A stretch of DNA of 7,372 bases from Pseudomonadota bacterium (GTDB lineage: Bacteria; Pseudomonadota; Alphaproteobacteria; Sphingomonadales; Sphingomonadaceae). The stretch covers positions 1 to 7,372 of the forward strand of contig JAEZBH010000354.1 of assembly GCA_023427285.1 (NCBI GenBank), in the 5' to 3' direction. Positions 1 to 5,586 of this stretch are shown one piece after another (position 1 is the stretch's first letter; every line of letters starts with the position of its first letter). The notes under the pieces are model-generated. The model saw only the letters and a program-made list of their open reading frames with translations. It ran no database searches and was not told the origin of the DNA. Made by a program: the position numbers and the translations under genes.

Positions 1-37
1 CGTATATTGCGTTCGTGATGAGCCGGAGTGCGGTTCA

Positions 38-117
38 GCCGGATCAAGCGATCCGCGATTTCCTTATGCCGGATCAAGCGATCCGCGATTTCCTTATGCC
101 GGATCAAGCGATCCGGC
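38..117. repeat. Tandem 30-bp hairpin repeat, 2.6 copies
   Basis: Two identical, directly abutting 30-bp copies lie at 38-67 and 68-97. A third copy begins at 98 and matches up to 115. Each copy holds the inverted repeat CGGATC, loop AAGC, GATCCG. In the third copy the arms extend to eight perfect pairs, GCCGGATC (98-105) and GATCCGGC (110-117). Every arm contains GATC. Because 30 is a multiple of three, the array also reads on the plus strand as a repeated ten-residue peptide, but nothing else there looks coding. There is no unique spacer between copies, so it is not a CRISPR array. The array sits just past, and partly within, the 3' end of the leftward permease gene. It could be a REP-like element, a slippage product, or part of a terminator. 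The mechanism is unknown. Confidence 0.9.
98..117 (-). terminator. Possible 3'-end hairpin of the regulator/ABC operon
   Basis: A perfect 8-bp stem with a four-base loop (98-105 paired with 110-117) contains the permease stop codon at 104-106. Two weaker copies of the hairpin follow downstream in the direction of transcription. There is no T-tract after any of the stems, so this is not a standard intrinsic terminator. A role in protecting the mRNA 3' end or in factor-dependent termination is possible but is only inference. Confidence 0.35.
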
Positions 118-1063
118 GGCGGCGGATTTCGCTGGCACCCCAGATGAACAGCGCGGTCACCAGCAGGCCCAGCCAGAAACGCGGGCTGGCGGCGGCTTGC
201 GTCAACATCTGGCTGGCCGGCTGAAGCATGGCGTGCGCCAGAGTGGCAGGCGTGTGGGTCATGGTGCCCACCGTGCCGTCGAAGCGCAGCATGGAGCCGC
301 CGACGCGCGAGCCGATCTCCCGCCACAGCCAGCTGCCCTCGCGCGTGGCCAGCAGCTCAAGGATGCCGATGGCGACGGGCGGAACGGTGACATAGAGCAG
401 CGGAGAGCGCGGCGCCCAGGCTGAGGCCAGCAGGATCCAGCCGTACACCGGCGCTGCCCACAGGATGTAGAAGATGGCGAGGCTGAAGCACAGCGTCAGC
501 GTGGAGACGATGACGGAGGGGTGAATGACGACGTGCCATTCCGGCGTGGATACCAGCGGCCCGCCGATGAAATGCACGAGTATGCTGGCGATTGAGAAGC
601 CCACGCCGATCAGTCCGGCGATCAGGATGGTGCCGAAGGTGGCGGACGTGAACTTGGCGAGCGTTACCTTGAGGTCGCGGACCGGCATGGATTTCCAGAA
701 CAGGACCGAGCGGTCGACGCGCTCGTTGTGCATGCAGCCGATCATCTGGAAATAGCTGACGACGGCGGCCACGATCATCAGCGTGATGACGGCGAAGTAG
801 CTGGTGCCGAACGCCAGACCCTGAAGCACGGGGCCGATTTTCTCCGTGCCCAGCTCGTCGCGCAGGGCGCGGTGGGCATCCTCGACGCTGCGCACGGTGA
901 TGCCGGAGTTGTCTGATGCCAGACTGATGAACATGGAGCCTTCATGGAGCATCCCCGCGACCAGCAGGATCAGGATGAGGCCGCCCACGATCAGCGGGGT
1001 CCAGAACTGTCCGCCGCGATGTTCGAGGTGTTCCGATTTCAGAAGGGTCAAAAAGCCATTCAT
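104..1063 (-). CDS. ABC-2 type transporter permease
   Basis: This 319-residue integral membrane protein is the likely membrane-spanning partner of the ATPase encoded just upstream. Hydrophobic segments lie near residues 23-40, 88-109, 138-165, 183-203, 206-217, 221-238 and 296-310, giving about six or seven helices. A large extracytoplasmic-type loop lies between the first two. The stretch DRSVLFWKSMPV (118-129) after the second helix resembles the conserved cytoplasmic segment of ABC-2 permeases that accompany YtrA-type regulators. The protein ends in a basic tail, RRRR-I-A. The start codon overlaps the ATPase stop codon as ATGA, which supports both this start and translational coupling. The final two codons and the stop lie inside the repeat hairpin at the left edge. 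The substrate cannot be read from the sequence; lipids, peptides or antibiotics are all plausible. Confidence 0.85.
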   Translation of the reverse strand: MNGFLTLLKSEHLEHRGGQFWTPLIVGGLILILLVAGMLHEGSMFISLASDNSGITVRSVEDAHRALRDELGTEKIGPVLQGLAFGTSYFAVITLMIVAAVVSYFQMIGCMHNERVDRSVLFWKSMPVRDLKVTLAKFTSATFGTILIAGLIGVGFSIASILVHFIGGPLVSTPEWHVVIHPSVIVSTLTLCFSLAIFYILWAAPVYGWILLASAWAPRSPLLYVTVPPVAIGILELLATREGSWLWREIGSRVGGSMLRFDGTVGTMTHTPATLAHAMLQPASQMLTQAAASPRFWLGLLVTALFIWGASEIRRRRIA

Positions 1064-1917
1064 GCGACCTCTCCCTTGGGCTGGACGGTGGCAACGAACA
1101 GGTCGGCCAGCGAAACCCGGCGGGGATCGCCCAGAGCCTCCAGCTGCTCGCGCGGGGCAGCGTCATAGACGTAAGTGGCACGGCCGATGCCGCGGCGGGA
1201 ATAGACCGGGCGCAGCGCCTCGGCGTCCGCGCGGCGGGCATCCGGCACGTCGATGGCGGCAAAGCGCTCGCCCAGTTCCTCGATGCTGGTATCCAGCACC
1301 ACTTCGCCATCGCGGATCATCATGACGTGGGTGAGGACGTGCTCGATCTCTTCGACCTGATGGGTCGTGACGATGATCGAGCGGGTCTCGTCGAAGAACT
1401 CGCTCAAGATGGCGTCGTAGAAGCTGCGCCGGTTGATGAGGTCAAGGCCGAGGGTCGGCTCGTCCAGAACCAGCAGGCGGGCATCGATCGAGAGCGCGAT
1501 CGACAGGTGAAGCTGCACGATCATGCCCTTGGAAAGCTCGCGCACCCGTGCATTGGGGCGCACATTGGTGCGGGCCAGCCGCTCTTCCGCCATCTGGCGG
1601 TTGAAGCGCGGGTGAATGCCCGCAACAACCCCGAGCAGGTCTTTCACCCTGACCCAGCGGGGAAGGGTGGCAACGTCGGCAATGTAGCTGACGTCATGCA
1701 TCAGGCTGGCGCGCTCCTTAAGCGGGCAGCGGCCCAGAACCTCAAGCTGGCCCTCATGGCTGATGAGGCCGAGCAGGGCGTTGACCAGCGTGCTCTTGCC
1801 CGCGCCGTTCGGCCCGATGATGCCGACGATGCGACCGGGCGGAATGGAGAAGGTTGTGGGCTTCAGGGCCTCGACCTGTCCGTAGCGTTTGCTCAGGCCA
1901 TTGGCTTGTACAATCAT
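1060..1917 (-). CDS. ABC transporter ATP-binding protein
   Basis: This 285-residue nucleotide-binding subunit should power the ABC-2 permease encoded next to it. The Walker A motif GPNGAGKST is at residues 35-43, the signature is LSKGM at 128-132 in place of LSGGQ, Walker B LLVLDEP is at 148-154, the D-loop LGLD follows, and the switch histidine is H186 in TTH. At the expected Q-loop position the sequence is SYIADVATLP (77-86), without an obvious glutamine. I believe this is common in the YtrB-like subfamily and not a sign of inactivity. The region after about residue 215 is a C-terminal extension seen in many exporter ATPases. The gene overlaps the regulator upstream and the permease downstream by ATGA junctions, so the three are probably translated from one mRNA. 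The assignment to an ABC exporter is firm; the substrate is unknown. Confidence 0.95.
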   Translation of the reverse strand: MIVQANGLSKRYGQVEALKPTTFSIPPGRIVGIIGPNGAGKSTLVNALLGLISHEGQLEVLGRCPLKERASLMHDVSYIADVATLPRWVRVKDLLGVVAGIHPRFNRQMAEERLARTNVRPNARVRELSKGMIVQLHLSIALSIDARLLVLDEPTLGLDLINRRSFYDAILSEFFDETRSIIVTTHQVEEIEHVLTHVMMIRDGEVVLDTSIEELGERFAAIDVPDARRADAEALRPVYSRRGIGRATYVYDAAPREQLEALGDPRRVSLADLFVATVQPKGEVA

Positions 1918-2285
1918 TGTTCACCCCCTTGCGCAGCTTCTGCCGCCAGCAGATCATTCAGGGACAGGCCGAGCCTCCGGATGCGGGAGGCGATTTCCGG
2001 CCACTCCTTACTGAGGAAGTTGTCCCGTTCAGCAGCTTGCAATTGCCGCTGAGCGCCGGGGACAACGAACAGCCCAAGACCGCGTCGCGGCTCGGCAACG
2101 CCTGCCTGCTGCAATTCCTGATAAGCCTTGGAAACCGTCAGGGGGTTGACCTGGGATTCCACAGCCACGGTCCGCACGCTTGGAAGAGCTTCGCCTTCCT
2201 TGAAGCTGCCATCCAGAATGCCGTCGATGATCCGGTCACGGATCTGTCGGTATATGGGTTGGTCTTCGCGCCAGTTTTGGGTCAT
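1914..2285 (-). CDS. GntR family regulator, YtrA subfamily
   Basis: This is a short one-domain transcription factor of 123 residues from the chosen start (126 from an alternative start at 2294). The N-terminal winged helix-turn-helix runs from about QPIYRQIRDRI to GLGLFVVPG. It includes the GntR hallmarks LPSVRTVA and NPLTVSKAYQEL, followed by the wing EPRRGLG. Only about 45 residues follow, too few for the FadR, HutC or MocR effector domains. This is typical of the YtrA subfamily, whose members are usually autoregulated repressors of ABC transporter operons. The Shine-Dalgarno core AGGA (2300-2297) is two bases from the first ATG and eleven from the second (M4), so I prefer the second; this choice is not certain. 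The stop overlaps the ATPase start. Its likely operator lies in its own promoter, with a near copy before the RND operon. Confidence 0.9.
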   Translation of the reverse strand: MTQNWREDQPIYRQIRDRIIDGILDGSFKEGEALPSVRTVAVESQVNPLTVSKAYQELQQAGVAEPRRGLGLFVVPGAQRQLQAAERDNFLSKEWPEIASRIRRLGLSLNDLLAAEAAQGGEQ

Positions 2286-2308
2286 GGCCGCCATGTTCCT
2301 GTGTGATC

Positions 2309-2344
2309 TGGTGTACTATTTATGTAACACACCATGGCTGTCAA
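2309..2344 (-). promoter_or_regulatory. Promoter and operator of the gntR-ABC operon
   Basis: Reading leftward, a perfect TTGACA (-35) lies at 2344-2339. Four bases later begins a 26-bp dyad (2334-2309). Its left half is TGGTGTGTTA, then come six bases, then the right half TAGTACACCA. The outer arms TGGTGT and ACACCA and the inner TA steps are symmetric. Candidate -10 hexamers fall inside the dyad, at TAAATA (2322-2317, spacer 16) or AATAGT (2320-2315, spacer 18); neither is strong. A protein bound to the dyad would cover the -10 region, as expected for autorepression by a YtrA-type regulator. The dyad is visible in the sequence; its use as an operator is inferred. Confidence 0.75.
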
Positions 2345-2354
2345 GCCTTACGTT

Positions 2355-3296
2355 TTAAGCTTTCAAGAATTGAATCAGCAGATACGTACCTGCAATCAAC
2401 AGGGTTGCCATGTAAGACGCTGTGATGAAAGCAGATTTCAGGGCGGTTCGGATCCATCCCTGCTGGTACATGCGCTTCAACGCCACAAGGAAGTGGAGGC
2501 TGTAGCCGGTCCAGAGGAGTGCGAGCAGCCAGCCGCCGGGGATCAGGCCCCGACCAAGCCAGACAAGCAGCACGCAAAACAGCAGGCCGATGAAGAAGAA
2601 GGTGTGAGCGTTGAGCGCAAAGACGACATGTTCGGCAAGAAAGCGGCGGCGGTAGAACAGCCAGAGAAGCACGGCCATCAGCGGGACGGCCAGCAGCATG
2701 AAGCGGCTGAGGGATTTGCCGATCACCTGATTGGAGAGGCGCGGATCTGCGGCCAATGCGTTGAGAGCGTCGCTGATCCGGGTGGCGACGCGGGTGTCGC
2801 TGGCATCTTGCGCGCCGCTGTTGTCGCTGATGATCTGCTTCAGTTTGGCATCATCCACAATCGGATCGGCAGGCGTATCGGGTGCCAGGGTGAGCACATC
2901 CAGGGAAATGCCGGGGACTATCACGGATCCGTCGGACAGGACGGCAGCGGCCGGGCCTTTCGAGTCGGGGGTGATGCGAAGCAGTGTCACATCACTCAGC
3001 GTCAGGGTGATGACAAGGAGCAGCGAGGTGAAGATGAACAGACGAATGGGGGGGACATAGCGCGCCTGACGCCCGTCTGCCCAGTCCGCCGTCATCTCGC
3101 CGGGGCGCTGGAACAGGGAGCGCAGGGTCTGCCACAACCGGCCGTCGAAATGGACGACGCTGTGCAGGAAGTCTTCCGCGATCTCCCAGATCGGGCGGTG
3201 CAGATGCCCCACCTTCTGACCGCACGCCGCGCAATAGGGTCCGCTTAACGCGGCGGTGCAGTTCTGGCACTGCGCCGGAGACTCTTGATGTGACAT
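2355..3296 (-). CDS. Zinc-ribbon membrane protein, DUF3667-like
   Basis: This is a 313-residue protein of unknown function. The N-terminus has two cysteine pairs, C10/C13 and C22/C25 (CQNC and YCAACGQ), that form a probable zinc ribbon. A conserved-looking block follows, with HFDGRLWQTLRSLFQRPGEM (49-68) and GRQARYVPPIRLF (75-87), which I associate with DUF3667. Membrane segments lie near residues 84-101, 199-216, 228-247, 253-271 and 287-309, with a long polar segment (about 102-195) between the first and second. I placed the start at MSHQ because AGGGG (3306-3302) lies five bases before it. The open frame continues to 3557, but that extension runs antisense through the neighbouring gene. 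The stop is only 11 bases before the -35 box of the gntR operon, with no terminator between, so read-through is possible. No function should be assumed. Confidence 0.8.
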   Translation of the reverse strand: MSHQESPAQCQNCTAALSGPYCAACGQKVGHLHRPIWEIAEDFLHSVVHFDGRLWQTLRSLFQRPGEMTADWADGRQARYVPPIRLFIFTSLLLVITLTLSDVTLLRITPDSKGPAAAVLSDGSVIVPGISLDVLTLAPDTPADPIVDDAKLKQIISDNSGAQDASDTRVATRISDALNALAADPRLSNQVIGKSLSRFMLLAVPLMAVLLWLFYRRRFLAEHVVFALNAHTFFFIGLLFCVLLVWLGRGLIPGGWLLALLWTGYSLHFLVALKRMYQQGWIRTALKSAFITASYMATLLIAGTYLLIQFLKA

Positions 3297-3301
3297 TGTC
3301 G

Positions 3302-3306
3302 CCCCT
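3302..3306 (-). promoter_or_regulatory. Ribosome binding site fixing the DUF3667-like start
   Basis: AGGGG reading leftward, five bases before the ATG at 3296. It supports this start over the in-frame ATG at 3326 and over the longer frame that opens at 3557. Confidence 0.7.
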
Positions 3307-3374
3307 GTGTTTCTTGAGTAAGCCATAGCGTGACGGTTTGTGGATGCAACGACCGATGAAGGGGAGCACAGAGG

Positions 3375-3893
3375 ATGAAGCAGGGCATCTTCCACGCGGC
3401 GCTGACAGCGGCGCTTTTGGCGAGCGGCGGCGCTGCCGCGCAAATCGAAAGCTTCAAGGCCTGCGCCTCCATCGGCGACGGCGCAAAGCGCTTGGCCTGC
3501 TACGACTCGGCGCTGGCATCGGTGGATGCGCAGGCTGCAACCAAGCTCGCCGAGCAACGTCGTCTGGCTGAAGTGGCAGCCGCCAAGGCGGCAGAGGAAG
3601 CCAAGGCGCGCAAGGAGCAGGAGCGCCTTGCGGCATTCGGCGCCAGCAGCGCAGCCGCGGATGCAGACGAGGCCGTGCGCGAGATCAGCGCGACCATCGC
3701 TGACTTGCGCGAGGGTGCCTCCGGTTATGTTTTCACGCTGGATAACGGTCAGGTCTGGCGTCAGACCGAGGCGCGCACATTGCCGCCGGTTCGGGTTGGC
3801 GACGCGGTTGCCATTCGCAAGGGCATGATGGGGGGCTATCGTCTGACGCTTGAGCGCCAGCAGCGCACCATTGCCGTCAAGCGGGTGAACTGA
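3375..3893 (+). CDS. Small exported protein of unknown function
   Basis: This 172-residue protein has a short basic start, a hydrophobic stretch and an A-rich segment ending GGAAA before Q23, which reads as a Sec signal peptide cleaved near residue 22. The mature N-terminus carries FKACASIGDGAKRLACYD (27-44), whose two cysteines (C30, C42) could form a disulfide in the periplasm. C..I.D..RLACYD patterns recur in many proteobacterial secreted proteins. Residues 53-90 are rich in A, E, K and R and look like a helix or coiled coil. The C-terminal 60 residues, with GYVFTLDNGQVWRQ (117-130) and GDAVAIRKGMMGGYRLTL (142-159), look like a small beta-rich domain. AAGGGGAG at 3359-3366, eight bases upstream, supports the start. 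It is transcribed away from the DUF3667-like gene across a 78-bp gap. I do not recognise a named family. Confidence 0.85.
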   Translation: MKQGIFHAALTAALLASGGAAAQIESFKACASIGDGAKRLACYDSALASVDAQAATKLAEQRRLAEVAAAKAAEEAKARKEQERLAAFGASSAAADADEAVREISATIADLREGASGYVFTLDNGQVWRQTEARTLPPVRVGDAVAIRKGMMGGYRLTLERQQRTIAVKRVN

Positions 3894-3911
3894 GGCCTGT
3901 TTTTCAGGCCT
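3893..3911 (+). terminator. Terminator-like hairpin after the exported protein
   Basis: The stem AGGCCTG (3893-3899) pairs perfectly with CAGGCCT (3905-3911) across a TTTTT loop and begins on the last base of the stop codon. Only three T bases (3911-3913) are contiguous at the 3' side, followed by TTGGTTGG-like sequence, so the terminator is weak by the textbook rule. Confidence 0.55.
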
Positions 3912-3930
3912 TTGGTTGGTCGCGCTTGTC

Positions 3931-4070
3931 TGGCGCAGGATGCGCCATCCTGTTTGAAACAGGCTTAAGCCTCTGAAATTTCAATAACTCCATGCCCCCG
4001 CCTGCCGTAACTGCGGCGGGCGGGCTGTGCTGTGCCGGGCCGTGCCGCCTGTTCGGGTAGTTTCCGAAAC
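3931..4070. other. Cluster of short palindromes between the genes
   Basis: This non-coding stretch holds several inverted repeats. TGGCGCA (3931-3937) pairs with TGCGCCA (3941-3947). CAGGATG (3936-3942) pairs with CATCCTG (3946-3952). TGTTT and AAACA flank 3956. AGGCTTAAGCCT (3961-3972) and TGAAATTTCA (3974-3983) are perfect palindromes. CCCGCCTGCCG (3997-4007) pairs with CGGCGGGCGGG (4014-4024) with one G-T wobble and a six-base loop. Near 4052-4070, TTCGG/CCGAA and GTTTC/GAAAC overlap. The first two stems share bases and exclude each other, as do the last two. No open frame in this stretch looks real. Function unknown. Confidence 0.6.
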
Positions 4071-4109
4071 CTCGACTCCTTCTCATTAGACAAACGCCAA
4101 ATTAATGCC

Positions 4110-4147
4110 TTGACTGTGCCGTGGTGTGTTATGTTAGTAGTACAGCA
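4110..4147 (+). promoter_or_regulatory. Promoter and probable GntR operator of the RND operon
   Basis: TTGACT (4110-4115) matches the -35 consensus in five of six bases. Six bases later, at 4122-4147, lies a 26-bp element with left half TGGTGTGTTA and right half TAGTACAGCA around six bases. It matches the element before gntR at 21 of 26 positions, including all ten bases of the left half. The right outer arm has one change from perfect symmetry (ACAGCA for ACACCA). No strong -10 box is visible; TTAGTA (4134-4139, spacer 18) or GTTAGT (4133-4138, spacer 17) are candidates and both lie inside the element. The transcript would start roughly 25-30 bases before the first gene. Regulation by the GntR protein is inferred from the shared site. 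Confidence 0.7.
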
Positions 4148-4173
4148 TATCAGCACATCACTACGAGGGGATT

Positions 4174-5583
4174 ATGCGAAAGTTCAGCACAATAGCCGTA
4201 ACAAGCGTCGCCGCGCTGACGCTTGCGGCCTGTGCGCCCTCGCTTCAAGAACCGCCGCGCGCAGTCAATCTTGCGGTGCCGTCCGGCTTCCAGGCCGTGG
4301 CTGGCGAAGGGGCGGGCGAATTTGCGGACACGGATTGGGTGGCGGGCTTCGGCTCGGCCACGCTGTCAGCGCTGGTGGATGAGGCGCTGGCGCACAATCG
4401 CGATCTGGCAGCCGCCAGTGCCAGAGTGGCGCAAGCCAGGGCGCGGGCGCGCATTTCCGGCGCGGATCTCTGGCCGCAGATTGGTCTGGAGGCCGGGGCG
4501 ACGCATGTTCGCCAAGGGCTGCGCGAAGGGGCGGCGCGGGATACGGAATATTCAGCGGGTCTTGGCGTGACATGGGAGGCCGACCTGTGGGGTCGCCTTG
4601 CCTCGCAGCAGCGCAGCGCTTCGCTGGATGCGCAAGGGGCCGCCTACGATTACGCCGCTGCCCGCCTTTCTCTGGCTGGTCAGGTGGCCGAGGGCTGGTT
4701 CGGTCTCATCGTTGCGCAGCAGCAGCTTGAACTGGCGCAGGCGACCGTTGCGACCTACGCCCGCTCCGAGCAGATTGTGCGCGAGCGCCATCAGGCCGGG
4801 CTCGCATCAAACCTTGATCTGAGCCTTGCGATGTCCAACCGGCAGTCCGCCGAGGCTCTGGGCCGTCAGCGGGACCAGCAGATGCTGGAGGCCCGCCGCC
4901 GTCTGGAAGTCTTGCTGGGTCGCTATCCGGCTGCGGAACTGGCTGGCGGCGACGTGCTGCCTGCACTGCCCGCCCGGTCCGGCGTCGGGGTGCCGGCAGA
5001 GGTGCTGGCGCGCCGCCCGGATCTTCAGGCCGAATTCTCTCGCCAGATGTCCAGCCGCTTCAACGTGGCGGCTGCCCAGCGGGCGCTGCTGCCCCGCCTG
5101 ACCCTGACCGGATCTTTGGGCGACAGCAGCACGACCTTTGCTGATGCCTTCGATTTCAAGGGCATTCTTGCCACCATTATCGGCAACCTGACCCAGCCTT
5201 TGTTCCAGGGCGGGCGGTTGCGTGCCAACGTGGACCTCTCCCGCGCGCAGGAAGACGAGGCGGTGCAGCGCTATGCGCAGACCGTGCTCATTGCCCTGCG
5301 CGAGACCGAGGATGCGCTGGGTGCCGAAACCCTGCTTGGCCACCGCGAGGCCGCGCTTGAGGAGGCGGCCCGGCAGGCCGCCAACGCCGAGCGTCTGGCC
5401 GAGCTTCAGTACACCAACGGCCTCACCAACATTTTGACCCTGCTGGATGCCCAGCGCCGCAATCTTGAGGCGCAGAGCCAGCTTCTCGATGTTCGTCAGA
5501 TCCGCATGAACAACCGTGTGCGTCTGCACGTGGCTTTGGGCGGATCGGTACAACCGGCCACGGTTGCCGGTCAGGAGTCCTGA
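4174..5583 (+). CDS. RND efflux outer-membrane lipoprotein, NodT/OprM type
   Basis: This 469-residue channel would carry substrate across the outer membrane as a trimer docked to the adaptor and pump encoded downstream. The N-terminus is a lipoprotein signal with lipobox LAAC at residues 17-20, so Cys20 is the predicted lipidated residue. TWEADLWGRLASQQRS (133-148) is a hallmark of the NodT-type outer-membrane factors, and the ARRPDLQAEF motif near residue 280 is typical of the start of the second repeat half. Long helical, alanine- and glutamine-rich segments match the periplasmic barrel. The length is normal for the family. GAGGGG at 4165-4170 supports the start. It is first in the operon; only three bases separate its stop from the adaptor start. 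The drug or metabolite exported is not evident. Confidence 0.95.
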   Translation: MRKFSTIAVTSVAALTLAACAPSLQEPPRAVNLAVPSGFQAVAGEGAGEFADTDWVAGFGSATLSALVDEALAHNRDLAAASARVAQARARARISGADLWPQIGLEAGATHVRQGLREGAARDTEYSAGLGVTWEADLWGRLASQQRSASLDAQGAAYDYAAARLSLAGQVAEGWFGLIVAQQQLELAQATVATYARSEQIVRERHQAGLASNLDLSLAMSNRQSAEALGRQRDQQMLEARRRLEVLLGRYPAAELAGGDVLPALPARSGVGVPAEVLARRPDLQAEFSRQMSSRFNVAAAQRALLPRLTLTGSLGDSSTTFADAFDFKGILATIIGNLTQPLFQGGRLRANVDLSRAQEDEAVQRYAQTVLIALRETEDALGAETLLGHREAALEEAARQAANAERLAELQYTNGLTNILTLLDAQRRNLEAQSQLLDVRQIRMNNRVRLHVALGGSVQPATVAGQES

Positions 5584-5586
5584 TCC

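Noticed and set aside
38..117. CRISPR-like array
   Set aside because: The copies abut directly with no unique spacers, and there are no cas genes.
15..224. Plus-strand frame of 69 residues with a repeated PDQAIRDFLM peptide
   Set aside because: The repeat arises because the 30-bp DNA unit is a multiple of three. The frame has no clear ribosome site and its right half is antisense to the permease gene.
1327..2052. Plus-strand frame of 241 residues
   Set aside because: Antisense shadow of the ATPase and regulator genes, both of which carry intact family motifs.
2334..3248. Long plus-strand frame opposite the DUF3667-like gene
   Set aside because: Low-complexity, H/Q/D-rich translation typical of an antisense shadow in GC-rich DNA; the minus-strand frame has a zinc ribbon and membrane helices.
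3297..3374. Divergent promoter pair between the two unknown genes
   Set aside because: Candidate boxes such as TTGAGT (3314-3319) lack a convincing partner at the right distance; promoters must exist nearby but I cannot place them.
3297..3557. Upstream extension of the DUF3667-like frame to 400 residues
   Set aside because: The extra 87 residues are antisense to the exported-protein gene and lack family-like sequence, while the MSHQ start has a well-placed ribosome site.
3997..4024. Strong GC-rich hairpin as an intrinsic terminator
   Set aside because: No T-tract follows the stem on either strand, so it is listed only as a palindrome.
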